A DNA stretch of 64,000 nucleotides from DASWJZ01 sp963846475 (GCA_963846475.1 CAWJVZ010000004.1:1116001-1180000), one strand, 5' to 3'. Positions 1 to 8,957 are shown, counted from the stretch's first letter. Numbers and translations are program-made. Notes: generated by a model not told the origin, from the letters alone.

Positions 1-1416
1 GGCTCGGCGAGCCGAAGCCGGCGAGCCATGCCGCCGGCACGCAGATCGAGGTGCGCGACCTCTTCTTCGCCACGCCGGCGCGCCTGAAGTTCCTGCGCTC
101 CGACCGCGCCGAGGCGGGCGCCGTGACGGAGGTGGTCCGGCGGCTGGCGCTGGCGCACCCGCAGGTGCGCTTCACCCTCTCCGGCCCCGACCGGCTGACC
201 GCCGACTTCCCCGCCGCTTCCGGCCCGGCGGGTCTGGAGGCGCGGATTGCGCAGGTGATTGGCGCGGACTTCGCTGAGAATGCCATGCAGATCGCCGCCG
301 AACGGGAGAGCGTGCGGCTCGCCGGCTTCGCCGGCCTGCCCACCTTCAACCGCGCCAATTCGCTGCAGCAATTCATGTTCGTCAACGGCCGGCCGCTCCG
401 CGACCCGCTCCTGTCCAGTGCGCTCCGGGCCTCCTATGCCGACGTGCTCGCCCGCGACCGCCACCCCGTCGTGGCGCTCTTCCTCGCCGTGGCGCCTTCC
501 GAGGTGGACGTCAACGTCCATCCGGCCAAGCTGGAGGTGCGCTTCCGCGACCCTGGCCTGGTGCGCGGCCTCCTCGTCGGCGCCATCCGCGACGCGCTGG
601 CCGGCGAGGGCTTTCGCGCCGCCTCCACCGGCGGATCGGCGACTTTTGCCGCCTTCCGCCCGGAGCCGCAGCGGCCCTTCGCCGGTGCGAACGGCGGCGC
701 GTCCTGGCAGGGCTGGGCGGCGCCCTCCCCCGGCCCCGGCTTCGGCGAGGAGAAGCAGGCCGGCCTTGCCGTGCTCGACCGTCCCTCGGCCGATGCGCGC
801 GCCTCCGCGGAGGCTCCGGACCTGGCCTTGCTACAGCGCCCGCTCGGCGCCGCGCGCGCCCAGATCCACGAGAACTACATCGTCGCGCAGACCGAGGACG
901 GCCTCGTCATCGTCGACCAGCACGCGGCGCATGAGCGCATCGTCTACGAACGGCTGAAGGCGGGCCTGGAAGGCCGCCGCGTGCCCCGGCAGATCCTGCT
1001 CATCCCGGAGGTGGTCGATTTGCCGGCCGACGACGTGGAGCGGCTCGTCGCGCGCGCCGGCGAGCTTGCCGAAGTCGGCCTCGTCGTCGAGGCGTTCGGC
1101 CCGGGCGCAATTGCCGTGACCGAGACGCCGTCGCTCCTCGGCGAGGTCGACGCCGCCGCGCTCGTCCGCGACATCGTCGACGACCTCAGCTGAATGGGAC
1201 GCCTCGACGCGGCTGCGCGAGCGGCTCGACCATGTCGCCGCCACCATGGCCTGCCACGGCTCGGTGCGCGCCGGCCGGCGGCTTCGCCCCGAGGAGATGG
1301 ACGCACTGCTTCGCGAAATGGAAGCGACCCCTCAATCCGGCCAGTGCAACCACGGCCGGCCGACCTATGTGGAGCTGAAGCTCGCCGACGTGGAGCGGCT
1401 GTTCGGAAGGCGCTGA
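1..1416 (+). pseudogene. mutL: DNA mismatch repair protein MutL, 3' part, frameshifted near its end
   Basis: MutL is the ATP-dependent mismatch-repair matchmaker linking MutS to downstream nucleases. The 5' end lies outside the window. The frame reads from base 3 and shows the GHKL-ATPase-family motif VRDLFFATPARLKFL (bases 51-95), then the transducer domain with FVNGRPLRD and DVNVHPAKLEVRF, a variable linker, and the dimerisation domain with VIVDQHAAHERI. It stops at TGA 1191-1193, but the normal C-terminus (EWDASTRL onward to MACHGS, QCNHGRPTYVEL and ERLFGRR) continues at once in the next frame to TGA 1414-1416. One extra base near 1188-1191 explains this. Correcting it gives about 470 residues of a typical MutL C-terminal part. 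Family identification is certain. Whether the frameshift is real is not: if real, the truncated protein lacks most of the last conserved block and the strain could be a mutator. Confidence 0.93.
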
Positions 1417-1484
1417 CCACATGGCCTCAGATGCCCGCTAAACCAACGGCCGCCAGCGACGGATCGAAGTTCCTCAACCTGCTA

Positions 1485-1513
1485 TTGAGCTCCATACAAC
1501 TCCGTGGCACAAT
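1485..1513 (+). promoter_or_regulatory. candidate sigma70 promoter of the multicopper oxidase gene
   Basis: TTGAGC (1485-1490) and CACAAT (1508-1513) are separated by exactly 17 bases and lie just upstream of the preferred ATG at 1540. A transcript starting near 1520 would exclude the alternative GTG start at 1504. The match is moderate and found by eye only. Confidence 0.35.
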
Positions 1514-1539
1514 CGGGTCGTGGGAGTGAGGGGGTTTCT

Positions 1540-3363
1540 ATGGACTGTTCTACTCGGATTGCTTTAAGCACTGCCGCACTCCTTGCCAGTTTCGGATTGA
1601 TCCTCACGGCGGGCTCTTTTGCGCAGACTGATATGAACGGGTCGGCGGAAGCCATAGCCGGCATGGCGAAACCCGGTTGCGAATTGCCTCCCCGCAAGCC
1701 CAAGGAATACGCCAAATACATGGAGAAGCTGATCGCTGACTATGGCGGCGCGGACTTCATGGATCCGCCAGAGGTCCATCCGACAACGGAGGGGGCACAG
1801 CACGACCTCGTGGTCAAATACTCCACAAATACGCATGCCGGCTGCGAAGTGAACCTGCGCTCATATAATGGAAAGCTTGTCGGAGAAACCATACGGGCGT
1901 CGCCAGGCGACACTCTCTACATCAGATTGGACAACCAGCTGCCTGAGGTTACGAATGTCGATCACCCGCAGCAACCGCCTCCCTCCGAGCATGTGGATCA
2001 CTTCAGCTTCAACTTGACGAACCTTCATACCCATGGCCTGCACACCTCTCCCGAAGGCCAAAGCGATAATGTTTTTCTGGAAGTAGGCCCGGATGAAGAG
2101 CAACTATATCGAGTTGCTATTCCAAAAAACCATCCGAGCGGAACATTCTGGTACCATGCTCATCTGCATGGTTCAACTGCAATGCAATTGTCGAGCGGCA
2201 TGGCCGGTGCGCTCATCGTAGAGGGCGGAATGGACGCAAACGGCGGGCTGGATGCGGTACCGGAAATTGCCGCCGCAAGGGACAGCGAGAAGATCTTTGT
2301 GCTGCAGCAGCTAAGTTACGGCGAGGACGGGAAGCTTGAGGATTTTAAGGAAGCCTTGCCGAACAGGAAATGGCGACGCCCGCTGACGGTCAATGGCCAG
2401 TTGGTTCCGGTCATCCACATGCGGCCCGGTGAGGTTCAGAGATGGCGATTTATTCACGCGGGCGTCGAAGAGAACATCTCGCTGGTGCTCGATGGACACG
2501 TCCTGCACGAGATCGCCGCTGACGGCATCGCGCTCGGCCGCATCGTTGGCTGGCCTGCCAGCGAGAAAACATCCTTCGACGTGCAGACCCTACTGTTGAG
2601 CCCCGGAAACCGCGCCGATGTGCTGGTCAAGGCCGGGCAGCTGCCTCAAGGGACCGCAAGCCAGGAGTTTCTGTTGCGCGATGAGAAACTGCCGGTGAGA
2701 GCTTCTTTGATAGCGGCCGCGGAAATGCTGGAACTGGCGCAGCGCCGAACCGTGCTGGACCTCTTCACCGCTGCCGACCTTCTCGACCGCATTGCGGACC
2801 GGCCGGATCGGGTGGTCGCGCGAATTGTCGTCGAAGGCGACCCGGTCGACATGGAACTGCCGGGCAGCGCCGAACTCAGCGACCGGGTGCCATCGGAGCT
2901 GAAGCCGATTACGGACGATGAGCTAACCGGTGAAGCTCAAGTCGCGAAGCTCACAATTGCCGATCGGATTTGCGAACAAGACGGGTCGTGCCTAGAAGCT
3001 TGTGCCCTGGACCAGGCCGGGTGCGCAACGCGCTTTCTGATCGGCGATTATCTTTACTCCTCGTCCAGAGTGAGAACGCTCAAGCTCGATACTAGCTCGG
3101 AGTGGACGTTGAGCGGGAATTTGTCTCAACATCCGTTCCACGTTCATGTCAATCCGTTCCAGGTGGAGCGAGAGGAGCCGGACGACACGGGTGCCCTGGT
3201 CAAGCGTTTGGTCTGGAAAGATACGGTCCTGCTGCCCGCCGACGGCTCGGAGGTAACCATCCGTTCCAGATATACCCAGTTTACCGGGAAATTCGTGTTG
3301 CACTGCCACATCTTAAGTCATGAGGACATGGGGATGATGGAGGCAGTGGAAATCGTAAACTAG
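1540..3363 (+). CDS. exported multicopper oxidase
   Basis: A three-domain multicopper oxidase of 607 residues, predicted to oxidise a substrate (a phenolic or a metal ion such as Cu(I)) and reduce oxygen to water. The N-terminus is a Sec signal peptide (MDCSTRIALSTAALLASFG...). All four copper-binding blocks are visible: HTHG (His163/His165), HAHLHG (His206/208/210), HPFHVHVNPF (531-540) and HCHILSHEDMGM (588-599), where Cys589 and Met599 fit a type-1 copper site and the His-Cys-His a type-3 site. The ATG at 1540 is chosen over GTG 1504 because a G-rich Shine-Dalgarno stretch (GTGAGGGGG) precedes it and the signal peptide then starts cleanly. A cupredoxin gene follows after 23 bases. GC is visibly lower than in the neighbours, suggesting transfer. 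Substrate unknown. Confidence 0.93.
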   Translation: MDCSTRIALSTAALLASFGLILTAGSFAQTDMNGSAEAIAGMAKPGCELPPRKPKEYAKYMEKLIADYGGADFMDPPEVHPTTEGAQHDLVVKYSTNTHAGCEVNLRSYNGKLVGETIRASPGDTLYIRLDNQLPEVTNVDHPQQPPPSEHVDHFSFNLTNLHTHGLHTSPEGQSDNVFLEVGPDEEQLYRVAIPKNHPSGTFWYHAHLHGSTAMQLSSGMAGALIVEGGMDANGGLDAVPEIAAARDSEKIFVLQQLSYGEDGKLEDFKEALPNRKWRRPLTVNGQLVPVIHMRPGEVQRWRFIHAGVEENISLVLDGHVLHEIAADGIALGRIVGWPASEKTSFDVQTLLLSPGNRADVLVKAGQLPQGTASQEFLLRDEKLPVRASLIAAAEMLELAQRRTVLDLFTAADLLDRIADRPDRVVARIVVEGDPVDMELPGSAELSDRVPSELKPITDDELTGEAQVAKLTIADRICEQDGSCLEACALDQAGCATRFLIGDYLYSSSRVRTLKLDTSSEWTLSGNLSQHPFHVHVNPFQVEREEPDDTGALVKRLVWKDTVLLPADGSEVTIRSRYTQFTGKFVLHCHILSHEDMGMMEAVEIVN

Positions 3364-3386
3364 CGGACTTTGCAGAGGAGGCAGTC

Positions 3387-3650
3387 ATGGCGACGACCCA
3401 CAACGTGAAAATCGAAAAAAAGGCCTTCGTTATGAAGGACATTAACGTGTCCAAAGGCGACACGGTGATGTGGAAAAACTACGACCAAATCAGGCACACA
3501 GTCACGGCTGACAATGGGGAATTTGACAGCGGGGACCTGTTCGAGAACGACACGTTTGAGCATACTTTTGAAACGGAAACGGGCAAAATAGGCTATCACT
3601 GCGAGCCTCACCCCGAAATGACCGGAAGCGTAACGGTGAAACAGCGCTGA
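3387..3650 (+). CDS. small cupredoxin (plastocyanin/amicyanin type), no signal peptide
   Basis: An 87-residue single-domain blue copper protein, presumably an electron-transfer partner. The type-1 copper ligands are visible: His37 in RHTV, then Cys72, His75 and Met78 in HCEPHPEM. A strong ribosome site (GAGGAGG) precedes ATG 3387, and the gene lies 23 bases after the multicopper oxidase, so the two are probably one operon with the cupredoxin feeding or accepting electrons. It starts directly with the domain (MATTHNVKIEKKAF) and has no export signal, although the neighbouring oxidase is exported. Either it is cytoplasmic, it is exported by another route, or an upstream signal-coding part was lost. 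No in-frame extension is available in the 23-base gap. Confidence 0.88.
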   Translation: MATTHNVKIEKKAFVMKDINVSKGDTVMWKNYDQIRHTVTADNGEFDSGDLFENDTFEHTFETETGKIGYHCEPHPEMTGSVTVKQR

Positions 3651-4065
3651 TGCGTCCCGGGCGAGGTCGTTCGATTTCGGCTCGCTTCCTTTATTCGTGA
3701 CGCGGGGCGGAGGCGGCGCTCACGTGGGCTTGGTTAGTCCCCAGCGCACTGCTCCGGTTAGCGCCGCCACACCCCAGATCGAGCGAAGCGCGCGAAAATG
3801 AGCAGGATGCCGAGCGTCGGCCCCTGGAACAGAGCTCGCCGTGCCAGGTGCCATGGAATCCCTATTTGGGCATCAACGGGAAAATCCGCGTGTCTTCGGC
3901 AGCGGTGATCGGCGCAGCGGGGGCATCCATCGGCGAAACGGCGCCGGTTTCCGCCGCTTTCCTAAGGTCATGCAACTGCCTCACATTTAGGCGTGCAATC
4001 CGCCCCGGACTTCGCTTAGCCTGCATCCAGAACAAGAACAAATTTTGGGAGGGTGGCGAGCGGCG
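3651..4065. other. intergenic stretch without a recognisable gene
   Basis: Between the cupredoxin and livG. No open frame here has a ribosome site or a recognisable protein. On the minus strand a short frame at about 3724-3800 reads RSIWGVAALTGAVRWGLTK before a stop; it could be a C-terminal gene remnant but is too short to assign. The promoter of the liv operon should lie in the right half; I see no confident -35/-10 pair. Confidence 0.4.
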
Positions 4066-4824
4066 ATGGCGGCGGACGACGTCATTCTGGAGACGAAAGG
4101 CCTTGCCAAGGATTTCCGCGGCTTCACCGCGGTCGACGGCGTCGACCTGTCGGTCCGGCGCGGCACCATCCATGCGCTGATCGGCCCGAACGGCGCCGGC
4201 AAGACCACCTGCTTCAATCTCCTGACCAAGTTCCTCACCCCGACGCGCGGCCGCATTTTCTACGCCGGCCGCGACATCACCGCGATGAAGCCCGCCGACA
4301 TCGCCCGGCTTGGCCTGGTCCGCTCGTTTCAGATCTCCGCCGTCTTCCCGCATATGAGCGTGCTGGAGAACGTCCGCATCGCCCTGCAGCGGAAGCGCGG
4401 CGATTCCTTCGACTTCTGGCGCTCCGAGCGCGTGCTGCGCCAGCTCGACGCGCGCGCTTTGGAGCTGGTCGACGCGGTCGGCTTGACCGCCTTTGCCGGC
4501 GCCATGGCGGTCGAGCTTCCCTATGGGCGCAAGCGCGCGCTGGAGATCGCCACCACGCTCGCCCTCGACCCGGAGATGATGCTCCTCGACGAGCCGACTT
4601 CCGGCATGGCGGCGGAGGACGTCGAGCGCATCACCGGCCTCGTTCGCCGCGTCGCGGAGAACCGCACCGTGCTCATGGTTGAGCACAACCTCTCCGTCGT
4701 CTCGAACCTGTCGCACCGCATTACCGTGCTGGCGCGCGGCAAGATCCTTGCCGAGGGCCCCTACGAAACCGTCTCCCGCGATCCGCGCGTCGTGGAAGCC
4801 TATATCGGGACCGGCCATGCCTGA
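4066..4824 (+). CDS. livG: branched-chain-amino-acid-type ABC transporter ATP-binding protein LivG
   Basis: A 252-residue ATPase of an importer in the hydrophobic amino acid transporter (HAAT) family. The Walker A motif is GPNGAGKTT and the Walker B region MMLLDEPTSGM; the signature is the divergent LPYGRKRALE, as usual for LivG/LivF proteins, and the switch His is in LMVEHNLSVV. The ATG at 4066 is preferred because GGGAGGG precedes it by about 13 bases and the protein then opens at the usual place (MAADDVILETKGL). The gene overlaps livF by 8 bases (ATGCCTGA), so the two ATPases are translationally coupled. It is the first gene of livG-livF-livK-livH-livM, an order with the ATPases in front. 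The substrate cannot be told from the sequence. Confidence 0.93.
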   Translation: MAADDVILETKGLAKDFRGFTAVDGVDLSVRRGTIHALIGPNGAGKTTCFNLLTKFLTPTRGRIFYAGRDITAMKPADIARLGLVRSFQISAVFPHMSVLENVRIALQRKRGDSFDFWRSERVLRQLDARALELVDAVGLTAFAGAMAVELPYGRKRALEIATTLALDPEMMLLDEPTSGMAAEDVERITGLVRRVAENRTVLMVEHNLSVVSNLSHRITVLARGKILAEGPYETVSRDPRVVEAYIGTGHA

Positions 4825-5563
4825 GGCGCTGGCGCGCGCTCCGGCTCCCGCCGCCGCTCCGGCCGAGGCGCTCCTTGCGGTGCGCGACCTCAACGGCTGG
4901 TACGGCGAGTCGCATGTCCTGCATGGCGTGACCTTCGACGTGCCGCCCGGCGAGGTGGTGACGCTGCTTGGCCGCAACGGCGCCGGCAAGACGACGACGC
5001 TGAAAGCGATCATCGGCATCCTGGAGCGCCGCGCCGGCTCCGTCCGCTTCGAAGGCGCCGAGACGATCGGGCTGCCGGCCCGGCTGATCGCCCGCCGCGG
5101 CATCGCGTTCTGCCCCGAGGAGCGCGGCATCTTCGCCAGCCTCGACGTGGAAGAAAATCTGCTGCTGCCGCCGGTCATTCGTCCCGGCGGGCTCAGCCTC
5201 GACGATATTTTCGAGCTCTTCCCCAACCTCAAGGAGCGGCTCAGGAGCCAGGGCACAAAGCTCTCCGGCGGCGAGCAGCAGATGCTCGCCATCGCGCGCA
5301 TCCTGCGCACCGGCGCGCGGCTTCTCCTCCTCGACGAGCCGACCGAGGGCCTTGCTCCGGTGATCGTCCAGCAGATCGGCCGCACCATCGGCAAACTCAA
5401 GACGCTGGGCTTCACCATCGTCCTGGTCGAGCAGAATTTCCACTTCGCCGCGACCGTCGCCGACCGCCATTTCGTCGTCGAGCAGGGGCGCGTCGTCGAC
5501 ATGTTCCTCAACACCGAACTGGAGAAGAATACCGACAAGCTGAACGCCTATCTCGGCGTCTGA
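4817..5563 (+). CDS. livF: branched-chain-amino-acid-type ABC transporter ATP-binding protein LivF
   Basis: The second ATPase of the importer, 248 residues. Walker A is GRNGAGKTT, the signature LSGGEQQMLAIAR and the Walker B region LLLLDEPTEGLAP; the family-typical 'CPEERGIF' segment follows the Q-loop region. The start at ATG 4817 lies inside the end of livG. Longer in-frame starts would run through livG in another frame and are not supported. A non-conserved Ala/Pro-rich segment (residues 5-15) precedes the domain. LivF forms the nucleotide-binding heterodimer with LivG under the LivH/LivM membrane pair. Confidence 0.93.
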   Translation: MPEALARAPAPAAAPAEALLAVRDLNGWYGESHVLHGVTFDVPPGEVVTLLGRNGAGKTTTLKAIIGILERRAGSVRFEGAETIGLPARLIARRGIAFCPEERGIFASLDVEENLLLPPVIRPGGLSLDDIFELFPNLKERLRSQGTKLSGGEQQMLAIARILRTGARLLLLDEPTEGLAPVIVQQIGRTIGKLKTLGFTIVLVEQNFHFAATVADRHFVVEQGRVVDMFLNTELEKNTDKLNAYLGV

Positions 5564-5597
5564 CCGGCGCCAAAATTTCCAAGAAGGAGAAGAGTGA

Positions 5598-6802
5598 ATG
5601 CGCACGAAGAATCATGCTTCTCGCCGCGGCGGCATCGCTTCTGGCCGGCAACGCCTTCGCCCAGGGGATCGACGTCAAGATCGGCGTGCTGAACGACCGC
5701 TCCGGCACCTATGCGGACCTGTCCGGCGAAGGCTCCGTCGTCGCCGCCCGCATGGCGGTCGAGGATTTCGGCGCCGCCGACAAGGGCATCAACGTCGAGA
5801 TCGTCTCCGCCGACCACCAGAACAAGCCCGACATCGCCTCCAACGTCGCCCGCCAATGGATCGACGAGGAGAGCGTCGACGTCATCGCCGACGTGCCGAC
5901 CTCCTCCGCCGCCCTCGCCGTCCACGAGATCGTCAGGGAGAAGGACAAGATCTTCCTGGTCTCCGGCGCCGCCGCCTCCGACATCACCGGCGAAAAGTGC
6001 TCGCCCAACACGGTGCACTGGACCTACGACACCTGGGCGCTCGCCCACGGCACCGGCAAGGCCATGGTCGAGCAGGGCGGCGACAGCTGGTTCTTCCTCA
6101 CCGCGGACTATGCCTTCGGCCATGCGCTTGAGCGCGACACTTCTGCCGTCGTGGAAGAGTCCGGCGGCAAGGTTCTCGGCAGCGTCCGCCACCCCTTCCC
6201 CGGCCAGGATTTTTCGTCCTTCCTGCTGCAGGCGCAGTCCTCCGGCGCCAAGGTGATCGGCCTCGCCAATGCCGGCGCCGACACCACCAACGCCATCAAG
6301 CAGGCGCATGAATTCGGCATCACCGCGGGCGGCCAGAACCTCGCCGGCCTGCTGATCTTCATCACCGACGTGCACGCGCTCGGCCTGGAGACCGCCAAGG
6401 GCCTGGTGCTGACCGAGGCCTTCTACTGGGACCTCAACGACCAGACGCGCGAATGGTCGGCGCGCTTCGCCGAACAGCATAACGGCGCCATGCCCACCAT
6501 GGTGCACGCCGGCGTCTACGCCTCGGTGCTGCACTATCTGAAGGCGGTCGAGGCGGCCGGCTCGAAGGAGGCCGACGCCGTCATGGCCAAGATGAAGGAG
6601 CTGCCGACCGACGACCCGCTGTTCGGCCAGGGCGACGTGCGCGACGACGGCCGCCACGTCCATCCGATGTACCTGTTCCAGGTGAAGGCGCCGGAGGAAT
6701 TCGAAAGGCGACTGGGACTATTACAAGCTCCTGGCGACCATCCCGGCCGAGCAGGCCTTCCGCCCGCTCGACCAGGGCAAGTGCCCGCTCGTGACCCAGT
6801 AG
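5598..6802 (+). pseudogene. livK: ABC transporter substrate-binding protein (LivK type), frameshifted at both ends
   Basis: Periplasmic type-I binding protein (Peripla_BP_6 family) of the liv importer, about 400 residues when repaired. The body IDVKIGVLNDRSGTYADLSG to FGQGDVRDDGRHVHPMYLFQVK is typical. Two single-base insertions break it. First, a strong Shine-Dalgarno AAGGAG (5584-5589) points to ATG 5598, whose basic start (MRTKN) is out of frame with the hydrophobic signal segment LLAAAASLLAGNAFAQ, which the next frame opens at ATG 5614; one extra base in 5613-5620 would join them. Second, GAATTC at 6697-6702 replaces an expected GAATC; removing one T restores the C-terminus SKGDWDYYKL...RPLDQGKCPLVTQ ending at TAG 6800-6802. 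As given, the uninterrupted frame runs 5614-6807 with a scrambled tail. Ligand unknown. Confidence 0.9.
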
Positions 6803-6809
6803 AATAGCC

Positions 6810-6833
6810 GCGGAGGCGGTCCGCCGCCTCCGC
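6810..6833 (+). other. strong hairpin between livK and livH
   Basis: GCGGAGGCGG (6810-6819) pairs with CCGCCTCCGC (6824-6833) across the loop TCCG. There is no T-run, so it is not a clear intrinsic terminator. Hairpins behind binding-protein genes commonly stabilise the upstream mRNA or partly attenuate the permease genes; that role is inferred. Confidence 0.6.
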
Positions 6834-6853
6834 ATCTTCCGGGGACCCAGCGC

Positions 6854-7741
6854 ATGATGGAAATTCTTGGGATTCCCGCCGCGGCCCTGTTCGGCCAGCT
6901 GCTCCTCGGCCTGATCAACGGCGCCTTCTACGCCATGCTCAGCCTCGGCCTGGCAGTCATCTTCGGCCTCCTCAACATCATCAACTTCACCCACGGCGCC
7001 CAATACATGATGGGCGCCTTCGCCGCCTGGATGCTCCTCCATTATGTCGGCATCGGTTACTGGCCGGCGCTGATCCTGGCGCCGCTCATCGTCGGCGCGA
7101 CCGGCATCGTTCTCGAGCGGCTGCTGATCTCCCGCCTCTACAAGCTCGACCACCTCTATGGCCTGCTGCTCACCTTCGGCCTCGCGCTGATCATCGAAGG
7201 CCTGTTCCGCAACAATTATGGCGTCTCCGGCCTGCCCTATTCCATCCCGCCTCAGCTCGCCGGCGCCTATAATCTCGGCTTCATGGTGCTGCCGATCTAC
7301 CGGGCCTGGGTGATCGTCGCCTCGCTCGCCGTCTGCCTCGTCACCTGGTACGTCATCGAACGGACCCGCCTCGGCGCCTATCTCCGCGCCGCCACAGAGA
7401 ACCCCGTCCTCGTCGGAGCCTTCGGCATCAACGTGCCGCGCCTGGTCACCCTCACCTACGGCTTCGGCGTCGCGCTTGCCGCGCTCGCCGGCGTGCTCGC
7501 CGCGCCGATCTACACCGTGAACCCCAACATGGGCTCCAACCTCATCATCGTCGTCTTCGCCGTCGTCGTGATCGGCGGCATGGGCTCCATTCTCGGCTCG
7601 ATCGTCACCGGCTTCGGCCTCGGCATCGTCGAGGGGCTGACGAAGGTGTTTTACCCGGAGGCGGCAGCCACGGTGATCTTCATCATCATGGCGCTGGTGC
7701 TCCTCATAAAGCCCGCCGGTCTGTTCGGCAGGGCCGCCTGA
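6854..7741 (+). CDS. livH: branched-chain-amino-acid-type ABC transporter permease LivH
   Basis: A 295-residue inner-membrane permease with about eight hydrophobic segments and the LivH signatures LLLGLINGAFYAMLSLGLAVIFG, split here as LINGAFYAMLSLGLA and VIFGLLNIINFTHG. The cytoplasmic coupling region appears as GAYLRAATENPVLVGAFGIN, where the ATPases dock. GGMGSILGSIVTGFGLGIVE near the C-terminus is also typical. ATG 6854 or 6857 could serve as start. livM follows after one base, so both permeases are on the same message. The reading frame is intact, unlike livK just upstream. Confidence 0.94.
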   Translation: MMEILGIPAAALFGQLLLGLINGAFYAMLSLGLAVIFGLLNIINFTHGAQYMMGAFAAWMLLHYVGIGYWPALILAPLIVGATGIVLERLLISRLYKLDHLYGLLLTFGLALIIEGLFRNNYGVSGLPYSIPPQLAGAYNLGFMVLPIYRAWVIVASLAVCLVTWYVIERTRLGAYLRAATENPVLVGAFGINVPRLVTLTYGFGVALAALAGVLAAPIYTVNPNMGSNLIIVVFAVVVIGGMGSILGSIVTGFGLGIVEGLTKVFYPEAAATVIFIIMALVLLIKPAGLFGRAA

Positions 7742-7742
7742 G

Positions 7743-8720
7743 ATGACCGTCGCCACCGAGCGCGAGGCGGTGCTCGCCCCTTCCGTGCCCGCCGGCATGG
7801 CGGCGCATCACAAGACCGCTTTCCTTGTGCTGGCGGCGATCCTCGTCGCCGCGCCCTTCCTGGTCTACCCCGTCTTCGCCATGAAGGTGCTCTGCTTCGC
7901 CCTCTTCGCCAGCGCCTTCAACCTTTTGCTCGGCTATGGCGGGCTCCTCTCCTTCGGCCACGCCGCCTATTTTGGCATGGCGAGCTACGTCTCCGCCTAT
8001 GCCGCCAAGGAATGGGGGCTGACCCCGGAGCTCGCCATCCTCTCCGGCACCCTCGTCGCCGCCCTCCTCGGCCTCGCCATCGGCGCGCTCGCCATCCGCC
8101 GCCAGGGCATCTACTTCGCCATGGTGACGCTCGCCTTCGCGCAGATGGTCTATTTCTTTTCGCTGCAGGCTCCCTTCACCGGCGGCGAGGACGGCATCCA
8201 GGCCGTGCCGCGCGGCAAGCTGTTCGGCGTCATCGACCTCGCCGACGATTTTACCCTCTACTGGCTGGTCGCGGCGATCTTCTTCGGCGGCGTGCTGATC
8301 ATCTACCGCATCATCCACTCGCCCTTCGGCCAGGTGCTGAAGGCGATCCGCGAGCACGAGCCGCGCTCCGTCTCGCTCGGCTACCGCGCCAGCGACTACA
8401 AGCTTATGGTTTTCGTGCTCTCCGCCGGGCTGGCCGGCCTCGCCGGCGCAACGAAGGCGATCGTGTTCCAGCTCGCCTCGCTCACCGACGTCTATTGGGG
8501 TATGTCCGGCGAGGTGGTGCTGATGACGCTCCTCGGCGGCATGGGCACGGTGTTCGGCCCGATGGCCGGCGCGGCGATCGTCGTCACCATGCAGAACTAC
8601 CTCGCCCCCTTCGGCGCCTGGGTGACGGTCATCGAGGGCTTTGTCTTCGTCGTCTGCGTGCTCCTCTTCCGCAAAGGCATCGTCGGCGTCCTCGGCACCT
8701 GGCTGAAGCGCCCGCTCTGA
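7743..8720 (+). CDS. livM: branched-chain-amino-acid-type ABC transporter permease LivM
   Basis: The second permease, 325 residues, with the LivM landmarks LLLGYGGLLSFGHAAYFG, AIRRQGIYFAMVTLAFAQM and, as coupling helix, VLKAIREHEPRSVSLGYR. GGMGTVFGPMAGAAIV closes the core. It starts one base after the livH stop codon and is the last gene of the operon. The predicted protein spans the membrane about ten times. No frame damage is seen. Confidence 0.94.
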   Translation: MTVATEREAVLAPSVPAGMAAHHKTAFLVLAAILVAAPFLVYPVFAMKVLCFALFASAFNLLLGYGGLLSFGHAAYFGMASYVSAYAAKEWGLTPELAILSGTLVAALLGLAIGALAIRRQGIYFAMVTLAFAQMVYFFSLQAPFTGGEDGIQAVPRGKLFGVIDLADDFTLYWLVAAIFFGGVLIIYRIIHSPFGQVLKAIREHEPRSVSLGYRASDYKLMVFVLSAGLAGLAGATKAIVFQLASLTDVYWGMSGEVVLMTLLGGMGTVFGPMAGAAIVVTMQNYLAPFGAWVTVIEGFVFVVCVLLFRKGIVGVLGTWLKRPL

Positions 8721-8872
8721 GGGTGGCACGGATTCAGAGGTGCCGCGTCTCGGCGCGCGGATCTCCCCATTTGTCGTGCTTTCGATTCGCGCCGGAGCGG
8801 CAGCTGCCGCGATAAATCTTCTTCATGCGTCCAGCGCGTTGCGTCCAGGAAGGATCATGCCTCCACTGGAGC

Positions 8873-8901
8873 GGGATGGCCGGGATAAGCCCGGCCATCC
8901 C
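8873..8901. repeat. REP-like palindromic element (12-bp perfect stem)
   Basis: GGGATGGCCGGG, the five-base loop ATAAG, then CCCGGCCATCCC: a perfect 12-bp stem in the gap behind livM. The core GATGGCCGG/CCGGCCATC recurs at 37697-37719 in another intergenic gap. Palindromes of this kind are, from general knowledge, dispersed in many copies in Hyphomicrobiales genomes. It may also end or stabilise the liv transcript. Confidence 0.7.
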
Positions 8902-8957
8902 ACGACGTGATCCCGCCGGAATGCGCTGCAGACAAAGCCTGCGGCGGTGCTGCGGGC

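Noticed and set aside
3724..3800. Minus-strand remnant reading RSIWGVAALTGAVRWGLTK
   Set aside because: Only about 24 codons, no recognisable family and no start; kept only as a remark in the intergenic entry.
3862..8729. Long antisense open frames over the liv operon (for example minus-strand frames at 3862-5538, 4721-5605 and 7704-8729)
   Set aside because: They mirror intact, clearly conserved plus-strand genes, have biased Arg/Ala/Glu/His-rich composition and no family resemblance. They arise because high GC3 removes stop codons on the opposite strand.
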